A program made the translations under genes and the position numbers. DNA of 6,547 bases from assembly GCA_002478575.1 (NCBI GenBank), contig DLOX01000270.1, forward strand, positions 1 through 6,547, read 5' to 3'. This document shows, piece after piece, positions 1 to 6,547 of this stretch (position 1 is its first letter; every line of letters begins with the position of its first letter). The notes beneath the pieces were generated by a model. The model was given only the letters and a program-made list of their open reading frames with translations. It did no database searches and had not been told where the DNA came from. This DNA is from Sphingomonadales bacterium UBA7473. Its GTDB lineage: Bacteria > Pseudomonadota > Alphaproteobacteria > Sphingomonadales > Sphingomonadaceae.

Positions 1-1539
1 GGCTGGGGCATTGCGAATGACCCCGCAAAAGCGCGATTGGTCTTGGCCGATATGACCGATGGCGATTTGGGTATTTCACAATTGGTCTCTTTAACCCATG
101 GTTTTTGCAAGTCAGTCGTTGTGATCTATGGCGAGGATCAGGCTGAGTCTTTGCCTCATCTGGCGCGGCTGGGCGCCCGACATTTTTTGAAACATCCTTT
201 TGCTCCTTTGGAATTGGCAGCCGTGCTTCTCGCGGTTGTTGGGCCGGTCCTTCATGATCGCCGTCGGTATCAGCGCGATACGATGACGGGCTTGCCCTTG
301 GCCGATGATCTGCGGACGTGGCTTGCCAATAGCTCAGAAAATGGCCCGCTGACGCTTTGCCTCATCAATATTAAACGCTTTGACGCCGTAAACACGACGC
401 TGGGGCGAGATGCAGGTGATGCGCTGTTGAAGGCCTGTGCACGACGGATTGAGCCGATCGTTTCAGAGCTTCGCGATTGTGACAAGATCGTCGCGCGTTT
501 GCCGGGCGCCGAATTTGCAGTCGGCCTATCAGGCGCAATCCCCTATGATCGCATCTACATCCTTGCGGAGGCCATTGCGGACTCCTTGTCGCGTCCGATG
601 CCGACGCGGCACGGCCCTTTGACCCTTGGCGCGCATCTTGTTGTTGTGGATGCGCCGGAGGGAGATCGGGCAGGGGGAGACTTGCTCCGTCGGGCCAGCC
701 GCTTGCTTGGTGATTTGCGAGAATCGGATGGCGGGCCGGTTTTGCTCGCCATTGGAGATGCGGGTGAAGCTGAGAGTCTCGCTCGATCTCTGCACGCCGA
801 TTTACGCGCGGCGCTGGCCAAGGATGAGATTGACATATTGTTCCAACCGCAAGTCAGCGTCACCAGTGGTCGGATCGAGGGCGTCGAGGCACTGGCCCGG
901 TGGCAGCACCCGGTGCGCGGAGAACTTGGCGCGGCGACCTTGTTTGCTGTTGCTGACCAGTCCAATTATCTCCTCGAATTATCGGCCCATATTCAGCGAC
1001 GAGCGTTGAAGCTGGCGGCGGGCTGGCCTGAAAAGCTCTCTCATCTTCGACTCGCTTTGAACGTGACAGCGGCCGATCTCGACCGGCCTCGCTTTTTCAA
1101 GACGCTCCAAAATCTTGTTGAGGAAAGCGGATTCCCGCGCGAGCGGCTTACGTTGGAGCTGACCGAAAGCAGCTTGATGCATGACGTGCCGCGCACAGCC
1201 AAGCTTTTGGGGCATTTGCGCAACTATGGCGTGCGTGTGGCCATTGATGACTTTGGCACCGGCTATTCCAGTCTGGCTTGGCTCAAGAATCTGCCCGCTG
1301 ATTATTTGAAGCTCGATCAAGGCCTGTCGTCTGACATCATGGGCTCTGATCGGGATGCCGTGGTTCTGCGGGGAGTGATCAGCATGGCCCGTTCATTGGG
1401 CCTGACGGTGATCGCGGAAGGCGTGGAGACGCGCGGACAGCTGGACCTTCTCGCTCGAGAAGGCTGCGCGCTTTATCAAGGCTATCTCTTTGCCCCTGCA
1501 GTCGATGTAGCTGGATTGGCAGATTTGGTCGCGGGCTGA
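1..1539 (+). CDS. Receiver-like / degenerate GGDEF / EAL cyclic-di-GMP phosphodiesterase, 5'-truncated by the window edge
   Basis: The frame is open from base 1, so the true start lies upstream; 512 codons are visible and numbered here from the first. Residues 1 to about 80 look like the second half of a receiver domain: LVLAD with a possible phosphoacceptor Asp17, then a GARHFLKHPF stretch. The usual Thr/Ser after strand 4 is Tyr43 and the usual Lys before Pro66 is His65, so normal phosphorelay is doubtful. A GGDEF domain follows (about 92-250), but its signature is PGAEF (168-172) and the RxxD inhibitory site is not in register, so cyclase activity is unlikely. The EAL domain (about 265-510) keeps Glu296 of EAL, Asn354, Glu386, the Asp pair 416-417 in DDFGTG, Lys437, Glu473 and Gln493, the residues for metal binding and c-di-GMP hydrolysis to pGpG. 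No transmembrane segment is visible. The most likely role is a cytosolic c-di-GMP phosphodiesterase; its input signal is unknown. Its 3' end overlaps the convergent mfd. Confidence 0.93.
   Translation, partial: GWGIANDPAKARLVLADMTDGDLGISQLVSLTHGFCKSVVVIYGEDQAESLPHLARLGARHFLKHPFAPLELAAVLLAVVGPVLHDRRRYQRDTMTGLPLADDLRTWLANSSENGPLTLCLINIKRFDAVNTTLGRDAGDALLKACARRIEPIVSELRDCDKIVARLPGAEFAVGLSGAIPYDRIYILAEAIADSLSRPMPTRHGPLTLGAHLVVVDAPEGDRAGGDLLRRASRLLGDLRESDGGPVLLAIGDAGEAESLARSLHADLRAALAKDEIDILFQPQVSVTSGRIEGVEALARWQHPVRGELGAATLFAVADQSNYLLELSAHIQRRALKLAAGWPEKLSHLRLALNVTAADLDRPRFFKTLQNLVEESGFPRERLTLELTESSLMHDVPRTAKLLGHLRNYGVRVAIDDFGTGYSSLAWLKNLPADYLKLDQGLSSDIMGSDRDAVVLRGVISMARSLGLTVIAEGVETRGQLDLLAREGCALYQGYLFAPAVDVAGLADLVAG
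1482..1539. other. Convergent 3' coding overlap of mfd and the EAL phosphodiesterase gene
   Basis: The two opposite-strand genes share 58 bases. On the plus strand they encode the last residues of the EAL domain, just after the catalytic YQG. On the minus strand they encode the Ala/Thr/Ser-rich tail of Mfd, which lies beyond its conserved C-terminal domain. The mfd stop TAG (1484-1482) falls inside the Gly-Tyr codons of the EAL protein. There is no room for an ordinary intergenic terminator, so each transcript must end inside the other gene. Confidence 0.9.
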
Positions 1540-4500
1540 GCCGCTTTCGCAAGGCCACGAGACAGTTGCAACGCGCCATTGAGCCGCGCTTGCGGATCAG
1601 CCCAAGCCCGGGCAATTGAAAGCTTCATATCAGGCCGCAGCTTCGCAATCCCGCCCAGCCGAGCGACATAAGCCAAGAGTGCATCGACATTCGGGAAAGT
1701 ATCGTTCCAGAAGCTGACCAAAGCGCCTTTGGGCCCAAGATCAACTTTCGCGATATGAGCGATGCGCGCGTTGAGCTTGATCCGGATCACCGTCAGCAGA
1801 TTTTCTGTGGACTCAGGAATCGCGCCAAAGCGGTCGATCAACTCCGCCGCAAAAGCCTCAATCTCGGCATCATTTTCAAGTTCATTGATGCGGCGATACA
1901 GGCCCATGCGCAGATCAAGATCGGGCACATAGGCCTCTGGAATCATGATTGGCGCGTCGGTGGTGATTTGTGGTGACAAGTCCCGCGTGTTGACGGTCTT
2001 CTGGCCTTCCGCCTTTGCATCCATGATCGCATCTTCGAGCATGGATTGATAAAGCTCAAAGCCCACTTCGCGGATATGGCCTGATTGCTCATCGCCGAGG
2101 AGATTGCCGGCCCCCCGCTGATCCAAATCATGGCTGGCCAGTTGGAAGCCTGCGCCCAAGCTGTCGAGGTCTTGCAAGACCTTTAGCCGCTTCTCCGCCG
2201 TGCTGGTCATCAAGCGTTCGGCAGCGGTCGTCAGATAGGCATAGGCCCGCGTTTTCCCGCGCCCAACGCGCCCGCGCAATTGATAGAGCTGCGCCAAGCC
2301 AAATCGATCCGCCCGGTGGATGATCATTGTGTTGGCGCTTGGAATGTCGAGGCCGCTTTCGACAATGGTCGTCGACAAAAGCACATCATATTTCTTGTCG
2401 TAGAAAGCGGACATCCGCTCTTCGACTTCGCCTGCCGCCATCTGGCCATGGGCGACAACATATTTCACCTCAGGAACCTCTTTGCGCAAATATTCCTCAA
2501 TATCCGGCAAGTCCTTGATCTTAGCCGTCACGAAGAAGCTTTGCCCGCCGCGATAATGCTCGCGAAGCAGCGCCTCGCGGATCACGATGCGATCCCATGG
2601 CATGACATAGGTGCGAACAGCAAGCCGATCGACGGGCGGCGTTTGGATGACCGACAATTCGCGCAAGCCCGACATTGCCATTTGGAGCGTGCGCGGGATG
2701 GGGGTTGCCGTCAGCGTCAGCACATGGACGTCTGCCTTCAATTGCTTGAGTCGTTCCTTGTGAACAACGCCAAAGCGCTGTTCTTCATCGACAATGACAA
2801 GGCCAAGCCGCTTCATCTCGACGCTTTTGCTCAAGACCGCATGGGTGCCGATGACAATGTCGATTGTTCCCTCGGCAAGACCTTCTTTAACCTCTTTCGC
2901 TTCCGCTGCCGGAACGAGACGAGAGAGCCGACCAATGCGGATCGGCAGGCCCTGAAAGCGTTCGACAAAGTTCGAATAATGCTGGCGAGCCAGCAAAGTG
3001 GTGGGGCAAACAAGCGCAACTTGCAGGCCCGAAATGGCGGCCACAAAGGCTGCCCGCAATGCCACTTCAGTTTTGCCAAAGCCCACATCGCCAACGACCA
3101 AGCGGTCCATTGGCTTGCCCGCCGCCAGATCATCAATCACATCGCTGATTGCGCGGTCCTGATCATCGGTTTCTTGATAAGGGAAGCGATTGGCAAATTC
3201 GGCATAGCTGCCGGGATCGGCCTCCGCGACATCTGCTGCCCGCAAGGCGCGCGCTGCTGCGGTTTTGAGCAATTCGCCGGCAATTTCGCGGATGCGTTCC
3301 TTCATCCGGGCCTTGCGTCGCTGCCAGGCTTCGCCGCCTAGTCGATCAAGCGCAGCACCATCGCCATCGCTGCCATAGCGCGAAAGGACATCGATATTCT
3401 CCACCGGAACGTATAGCTTATCACCGCCTGCATAGGTCAGCGCGACGCAGTCATGCGGGGCTTTGGCGACTGGGATCTGCATCAAGCCTTCGTATCGGCC
3501 AATGCCATGCTCAGTATGGACGACGAGATCGCCGGGGGTCAGCGTCGCAAGCTCTGCCAAAAAAGCGTCAGCATTTTTCTTGCGCTTGCTGCGGCGAACC
3601 AAACGATCCCCAAGCACATCCTGTTCGGTCAGCAGCGCCAGCCGTTCCGTCGTGAAGCCATGATCGAGGGGGAGAATGATGAGGGCCGTGGCTCCACTTG
3701 CGGCAAGGCCTTGCGCTTCTTGCCAGCTTTCCGCTTTGGCCAAATTGACCATCGCATGATCGCCAAGCAGACCCAACAAACGATCCCGAGAACCGGCTGA
3801 ATAACAAGCGAGGATCAGGCCCTTCTTGGAAAGCGCCAGCCCCTTCGCATGCCCCGCCAACGCATCATAAACATTGTCGCCCTTCGTGCGTTCCGGCGCG
3901 AAATCGCGGGGGGCATCTATGGCGAAATCCAGTACATGCGCCGCTTCGGGTTCTTTAAACGGGGTGGCAAGGTGGATGGGATGTTCGGCAAGCGCTGCGT
4001 TCCATTCGCCATCTCCGAGATAGAGCGCGTCGGGCTCCAGTGGTCGATAGCTGCCCGGCTCGCTGGTCGCGGCGCGCTCGCGGTTGGCATAATAATCGCT
4101 GATCGCTTCAAACCGGCCTTGGGCGGCGGCAGAAACACCGGAATCGCGAATGATTAGCGCATCGCCGCCCAAATGATCGAACAGCGTAGAAAGCTTCTCT
4201 TCGATGAGCGGTAGCCAATGGTCCATGCCCGCCAAGCGGCGGCCTTCTGATATGGCTTGGTAGAGCGGATCGCCCGTTGCAGTGGCACCGAACTTCTCGC
4301 GATATCGGGTACGGAAGCGCTTGATGCCTTCCTCATCGAGTAACGCCTCAGACGCAGGCAAAAGTGTGAAGCCTTCGACACGCGCGATTGATCGCTGATC
4401 CGCCGGATCAAAGCTGCGCACGCTTTCAATTTCATCGCCGAAAAAGTCTAACCGAAGCCCATGGGTTTCTCCGGCTGGATAAAGATCAACCAAGCTCCCG

Positions 4501-4994
4501 CGGATGGCAAATTCGCCTGCATCGGCGACTGTATCTGTGCGGACATAGCCATTGGCCTGAAGCAAGGCCGCGAGCCTGTCCCGATCGATCCGTTCACCTG
4601 CCGCCAAACGAGCCGACAATTGCCGGATGCGGAAAGGCGTCAATGTGCGTTGGGCGGCCGCATTGATGGTTGTCAGAACCAACTGCGGTTTGTCTGCCTT
4701 GCGTTGAAGCGCGGCGAGACAAGCAAGCCGCTCGGACGTTGACCGCAAGGATGGGGAGGCCCTGTCATAGGGCAAGCAATCCCAAGCCGGGAATTGGAGC
4801 ACTTCAACCTCTGGCGCGAAATAGGTCGCCGTTTCCGCTACAGCGCGCATTGCCGTATCGTCTGCCGTGATCAGCACCGCGCGGGTGGCCGCCGCACGAG
4901 CAAGGTCCGTCATCAGCCAGGGCAGGAACCCCGGCGCAACCGCAGACAGCGTCAGCGGCTTCGCGCTGGATATGATTTGGGCAAGCTTTGGCAT
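1482..4994 (-). CDS. mfd: Transcription-repair coupling factor Mfd
   Basis: Mfd is an ATP-driven translocase that pushes or releases RNA polymerase stalled at DNA lesions and recruits UvrA for nucleotide excision repair. The product is 1170 residues, close to the roughly 1150 usual for the family. The N-terminal UvrB-like module (about 1-350) includes FPAWDCLPYD (68-77) and RGSLVDLYP with DFFGDEIESVRSFD (183-196). A basic linker (467-473) leads to the RNA polymerase interaction domain (about 485-545; GDLVVHTEHGIGRYEG). The RecG-like motor has Walker A GDVGFGKT (635-642, Lys641), the DEEQ box (736-739), TATPIPRTL (762-770), STTIVESGLDIPSANT (874-889) and QLRGRVGRG (905-913), then the TRG region ending in LLGDEQSG (965-972). 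The C-terminal regulatory domain is about 1015-1125, followed by an Ala/Thr/Ser-rich tail. The ATG at 4994 is chosen because it gives the family N-terminus and abuts the sdhE stop. The frame continues upstream to 5084, but that part lies inside sdhE. All motor motifs are intact. Confidence 0.98.
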   Translation of the reverse strand: MPKLAQIISSAKPLTLSAVAPGFLPWLMTDLARAAATRAVLITADDTAMRAVAETATYFAPEVEVLQFPAWDCLPYDRASPSLRSTSERLACLAALQRKADKPQLVLTTINAAAQRTLTPFRIRQLSARLAAGERIDRDRLAALLQANGYVRTDTVADAGEFAIRGSLVDLYPAGETHGLRLDFFGDEIESVRSFDPADQRSIARVEGFTLLPASEALLDEEGIKRFRTRYREKFGATATGDPLYQAISEGRRLAGMDHWLPLIEEKLSTLFDHLGGDALIIRDSGVSAAAQGRFEAISDYYANRERAATSEPGSYRPLEPDALYLGDGEWNAALAEHPIHLATPFKEPEAAHVLDFAIDAPRDFAPERTKGDNVYDALAGHAKGLALSKKGLILACYSAGSRDRLLGLLGDHAMVNLAKAESWQEAQGLAASGATALIILPLDHGFTTERLALLTEQDVLGDRLVRRSKRKKNADAFLAELATLTPGDLVVHTEHGIGRYEGLMQIPVAKAPHDCVALTYAGGDKLYVPVENIDVLSRYGSDGDGAALDRLGGEAWQRRKARMKERIREIAGELLKTAAARALRAADVAEADPGSYAEFANRFPYQETDDQDRAISDVIDDLAAGKPMDRLVVGDVGFGKTEVALRAAFVAAISGLQVALVCPTTLLARQHYSNFVERFQGLPIRIGRLSRLVPAAEAKEVKEGLAEGTIDIVIGTHAVLSKSVEMKRLGLVIVDEEQRFGVVHKERLKQLKADVHVLTLTATPIPRTLQMAMSGLRELSVIQTPPVDRLAVRTYVMPWDRIVIREALLREHYRGGQSFFVTAKIKDLPDIEEYLRKEVPEVKYVVAHGQMAAGEVEERMSAFYDKKYDVLLSTTIVESGLDIPSANTMIIHRADRFGLAQLYQLRGRVGRGKTRAYAYLTTAAERLMTSTAEKRLKVLQDLDSLGAGFQLASHDLDQRGAGNLLGDEQSGHIREVGFELYQSMLEDAIMDAKAEGQKTVNTRDLSPQITTDAPIMIPEAYVPDLDLRMGLYRRINELENDAEIEAFAAELIDRFGAIPESTENLLTVIRIKLNARIAHIAKVDLGPKGALVSFWNDTFPNVDALLAYVARLGGIAKLRPDMKLSIARAWADPQARLNGALQLSRGLAKAAQPATKSANPATSTAGAKR

Positions 4995-4996
4995 TA
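4992..4996 (-). other. TAATG stop-start overlap of sdhE and mfd
   Basis: Read on the minus strand, the sdhE stop TAA (4996-4994) and the mfd start ATG (4994-4992) share one A. The bases just upstream of the mfd ATG (TCGTGACGCTGCCTTA) contain no clear Shine-Dalgarno sequence. Mfd translation therefore probably depends on ribosomes terminating on sdhE. The arrangement is read directly; the coupling is inferred. Confidence 0.75.
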
Positions 4997-5257
4997 AGGC
5001 AGCGTCACGAAATCCAGCCGCATCAGATCTTCGATCATCGCCCCTTGCCAACGCTCCGGCACATCTTGTGCTTTGAACGCCCACGCCATGATGTCGACAT
5101 CTTGCTCTTCGAGAAATTCCTCAAACCAATCGATATCGGCATCGGTCCATTCAGCATGCCTAGCCTCGAAAAAGCCGCCGATCATCATATCGGCTTCGCG
5201 CGTTCCCCGGTGGTGGGCACGGAATTTCAGGCGTTTGAGGCGAGTGTCTCGGTCCAT
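4994..5257 (-). CDS. sdhE: Succinate dehydrogenase assembly factor SdhE (FAD assembly factor, DUF339/YgfY family)
   Basis: SdhE is a small cytosolic protein that promotes covalent attachment of FAD to SdhA, and in some bacteria to FrdA, before complex II assembly. The 87-residue product has the family's expected size and its hallmark RGxxE motif (Arg17, Gly18, Glu21, within HHRGTREAD), followed by the helical-bundle pattern GGFFEARHAEW, DWFEEFLEEQDVDIMAW and a short C-terminal helix. The ATG at 5257 gives the typical N-terminus MDRDTRLKRL. An in-frame TTG at 5272 would add five residues; the next upstream in-frame stop is TGA at 5291-5293. No strong ribosome binding site precedes the ATG (only a TTGGA about 6-10 bases upstream). 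The stop overlaps the mfd ATG by one base, so the two are probably co-transcribed and translationally coupled. There is no evident functional link to DNA repair. Confidence 0.95.
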   Translation of the reverse strand: MDRDTRLKRLKFRAHHRGTREADMMIGGFFEARHAEWTDADIDWFEEFLEEQDVDIMAWAFKAQDVPERWQGAMIEDLMRLDFVTLP

Positions 5258-5282
5258 GGCGTCCAACGGCAATTGGCCGCCG

Positions 5283-5301
5283 ACGCATTTTCAAATTGCG
5301 T
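5283..5301. promoter_or_regulatory. Imperfect 19-base palindrome, candidate operator
   Basis: The sequence ACGCATTTTCAAATTGCGT is a near-perfect inverted repeat centred on base 5292: outer arms ACGCA and TGCGT match exactly, the inner TTT and AAA match, and only the pair 5288/5296 (T opposite T) fails. Eight of nine base pairs are therefore symmetric. It sits near the middle of the divergent gap, where a dimeric regulator could affect both transcription units. I do not recognise it as the site of a known regulator. It could also be a chance palindrome. Confidence 0.35.
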
Positions 5302-5315
5302 GACGGTCTGGTTTC

Positions 5316-5326
5316 AGGTGAAGGTG
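5316..5326 (+). promoter_or_regulatory. Putative ribosome binding site of recG
   Basis: Two purine-rich AGGTG copies occur in tandem (5316-5320 and 5322-5326) ahead of the recG ATG. The nearer one, within GAAGGTG, ends eight bases before the start codon, a suitable Shine-Dalgarno distance. This supports the ATG at 5335 as the start. Confidence 0.5.
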
Positions 5327-5334
5327 CGCATAGC

Positions 5335-6547
5335 ATGAGACCGGAAATCCTCAACCCGCTGTTTACAGAAGTCGAAGCGCTGAAAGGCGTGGGGGCGACG
5401 CTTGCCAAACCGCTGGACAAATTGGGGTTGAAGCGAGTCATTGATCTGCTTCTTCATCTTCCCGTTGGCATGATCGAGCGAAAGCCGGTGGAGGCGCTGA
5501 GTGTCGCAGATGTTGGCCGCACGATCACACTCACAGTGACGCCGATTGAGTATCGCCAGAACCGAACAGGGCGAGGACCTATGCGGGTTTTGGCGACCGA
5601 CAAGGGCGGGGACTATGTCGCGCTGACCTATTTTGGTGGAAATCCCGGATGGGCGAAGAAGTTGCTGCCCTTGGACAAGCCCCGCCTCGTTTCAGGCAAG
5701 TTGGAGCGTTACGGCGATGACCTTCAAATCGTTCATCCTGACTATGTGGTGGACCCGGCAGAGGCTGAAAGCCTGCCCGCGCGTGAAGCCATCTACCCGT
5801 TATCGGAAGGGCTCACAGGGCGGCGGTTGGCTGCACTGGTCGAGCAAGCTTTGCTTCGCACGCCAGTGCTTTCCGAATGGATTGAGCCGAGTGTGCTAGG
5901 CCGACAAGGCTGGTCGAGTTGGCGGGATGCGATTGCCACCGCGCATGCCAATCCGGCGGAAAAGGGCGCTCAGGCGCGATTGGCTTATGATGAGCTGTTC
6001 GCCAATCAACTAGCGCTCATGCTCCTCCGGGCATCGTCGCGGCGACGCAAGGGCGTGCCTCTCCAAGGCGATGGACGCCTGCGCGACATGCTCAAGCTCC
6101 CTTATGCGCTGACGGGCGCTCAGCGTCGGTCCATCGCTGAGGTTGAAGGCGATATGGCGCAATCAACGCCGATGACTCGGTTGCTGCAAGGCGATGTCGG
6201 GGCTGGCAAAACGATGGTGGCGCTCCACGCGATGTTGGCGGCGATTGAGGCTGGCGCTCAGGCCGCGATGCTTGCGCCTACGGAAATCCTGGCGCGGCAG
6301 CATTATGATACGTTGTCTCGGCAATTGGCGCGTCTTCCGGTAAACGTCGCGATCCTCACCGGGCGAGACAAGGGGCGAGCACGGGAAGCGACTCTAATGG
6401 GCCTTGCCGATGGCAGCATTGATCTGCTCGTTGGAACCCACGCGATTTTTCAGGAAGCAGTCACTTATCGCAATTTGGGCTTTGTGGTGGTCGATGAACA
6501 GCATCGCTTTGGCGTGGCGCAGCGGATGGAACTGGGGGCCAAGGGGC
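5335..6547 (+). CDS. recG: ATP-dependent DNA helicase RecG, 3' end beyond the window
   Basis: RecG is a monomeric double-stranded DNA translocase that remodels stalled replication forks, D-loops and Holliday junctions. The frame stays open to the right edge: 404 codons are visible of about 690 expected. Residues 1-50 carry the family start MRPEILNPLF and LKGVGATLAKPL (16-27, helix-hairpin-helix-like). The OB-fold wedge that splits branched DNA spans about 55-150 and includes ALTYFGGN (96-103). YPLSEGLT (154-161) follows, then helicase domain 1: the LPYALTGAQ motif (255-263), Walker A GDVGAGKT (286-293, Lys292), APTEILARQH (314-323), GTHAIF (367-372) and the DEQH box (387-390), which distinguishes it from Mfd. 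Helicase domain 2 and the TRG motif are outside the window. The ATG at 5335 is preferred over an in-frame TTG at 5296 because it matches the family N-terminus and has a purine-rich site upstream. Transcription is divergent from sdhE-mfd. Confidence 0.97.
   Translation, partial: MRPEILNPLFTEVEALKGVGATLAKPLDKLGLKRVIDLLLHLPVGMIERKPVEALSVADVGRTITLTVTPIEYRQNRTGRGPMRVLATDKGGDYVALTYFGGNPGWAKKLLPLDKPRLVSGKLERYGDDLQIVHPDYVVDPAEAESLPAREAIYPLSEGLTGRRLAALVEQALLRTPVLSEWIEPSVLGRQGWSSWRDAIATAHANPAEKGAQARLAYDELFANQLALMLLRASSRRRKGVPLQGDGRLRDMLKLPYALTGAQRRSIAEVEGDMAQSTPMTRLLQGDVGAGKTMVALHAMLAAIEAGAQAAMLAPTEILARQHYDTLSRQLARLPVNVAILTGRDKGRAREATLMGLADGSIDLLVGTHAIFQEAVTYRNLGFVVVDEQHRFGVAQRMELGAKG

Larger units (their letters stand above)
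5258..5334. promoter_or_regulatory. Divergent intergenic region between sdhE-mfd and recG
   Basis: This 77-base gap is the only non-coding stretch in the window and must hold the recG promoter and probably the sdhE-mfd promoter, since the start codons face away from each other. It is locally AT-richer around 5288-5297. I could not assign a convincing -35/-10 pair in either direction. The best minus-strand candidate is TTCACC with a 17-base spacer to GCAATT, which is weak. No GTTC-N7-GTTC motif of the alphaproteobacterial LexA type is visible. The presence of promoters is inferred from gene layout rather than from motifs. Confidence 0.55.

Noticed and set aside
37..39. TTG as the start of the EAL gene
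   Set aside because: The frame is open to base 1 and the residues before this TTG continue the receiver-like pattern, so the gene starts outside the window.
1485..1620. Intrinsic terminator between the EAL gene and mfd
   Set aside because: The genes overlap, and I found no GC-rich hairpin followed by a T-run on either strand around the stop codons.
2280..3341. 353-codon open frame on the plus strand, antisense to the middle of mfd
   Set aside because: It lies wholly within the conserved motor and RNA polymerase binding regions of mfd. Its translation is rich in His, Cys, Arg and Gln with no recognisable domain, and no ribosome binding site or neighbouring gene supports it. It is best explained as a codon-bias shadow.
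4995..5084. 30-codon N-terminal extension of the mfd frame
   Set aside because: The extension overlaps sdhE in another frame and reads as non-family sequence, whereas the ATG at 4994 gives the expected Mfd N-terminus and a TAATG junction.
5258..5334. SOS (LexA) box for recG or mfd
   Set aside because: The GTTC-N7-GTTC pattern expected in alphaproteobacteria is absent; only isolated, non-matching GTTT and GGTG stretches are present.
4988..5338. 116-codon plus-strand frame across sdhE and the intergenic gap
   Set aside because: It is antisense to a clear sdhE gene and ends just inside the recG start; its translation shows no family resemblance.
5633..5899. 88-codon plus-strand frame inside recG
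   Set aside because: It is an out-of-frame shadow of the RecG wedge region, where the recG frame carries clear family motifs.

Overview
The window looks like an ordinary chromosomal segment of an alphaproteobacterium, most likely a sphingomonad. That placement is inferred from moderately high GC, from the recG / sdhE / mfd arrangement, and from the RecG N-terminus (MRPEILNPLF) and SdhE N-terminus (MDRDTRLKRL), which resemble sequences I associate with that group. No search was run to confirm it. I see no mobile element, CRISPR array, tRNA, rRNA or sign of recent transfer.

Layout. Bases 1-1539 (+) hold the 3' portion of a c-di-GMP signalling gene: the end of a degenerate receiver-like domain, a degenerate GGDEF domain, and an EAL phosphodiesterase domain with all expected catalytic residues. 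Its 5' end lies outside the window. Converging on it, and overlapping it by 58 bases at the 3' ends, is mfd (1482-4994, -), the complete 1170-residue transcription-repair coupling factor. Directly upstream of mfd is sdhE (4994-5257, -), the small succinate dehydrogenase assembly factor; its stop and the mfd start share one base (TAATG). A 77-base intergenic region (5258-5334) separates sdhE from the divergent recG (5335 to the right edge, +). Only the first 404 codons of recG are visible.

Functionally, Mfd and RecG are related superfamily 2 double-stranded DNA translocases. Mfd clears stalled RNA polymerase and recruits UvrA, while RecG remodels stalled forks and branched DNA. They are read away from each other across a short control region. 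SdhE adds FAD to succinate dehydrogenase and has no obvious repair role; its place here is best explained by conserved gene order and a shared transcript with mfd. The GGDEF/EAL gene is an unrelated neighbour.

Nothing here amounts to a clearly new biological system. The points most worth a second look are an imperfect 19-base palindrome between sdhE and recG, the opposite-strand coding overlap of mfd with the EAL gene, and the split state of the signalling protein (intact EAL, degraded GGDEF and receiver). Apart from the 77-base gap, essentially the whole window is coding, and no stretch over 300 bases lacks a gene.
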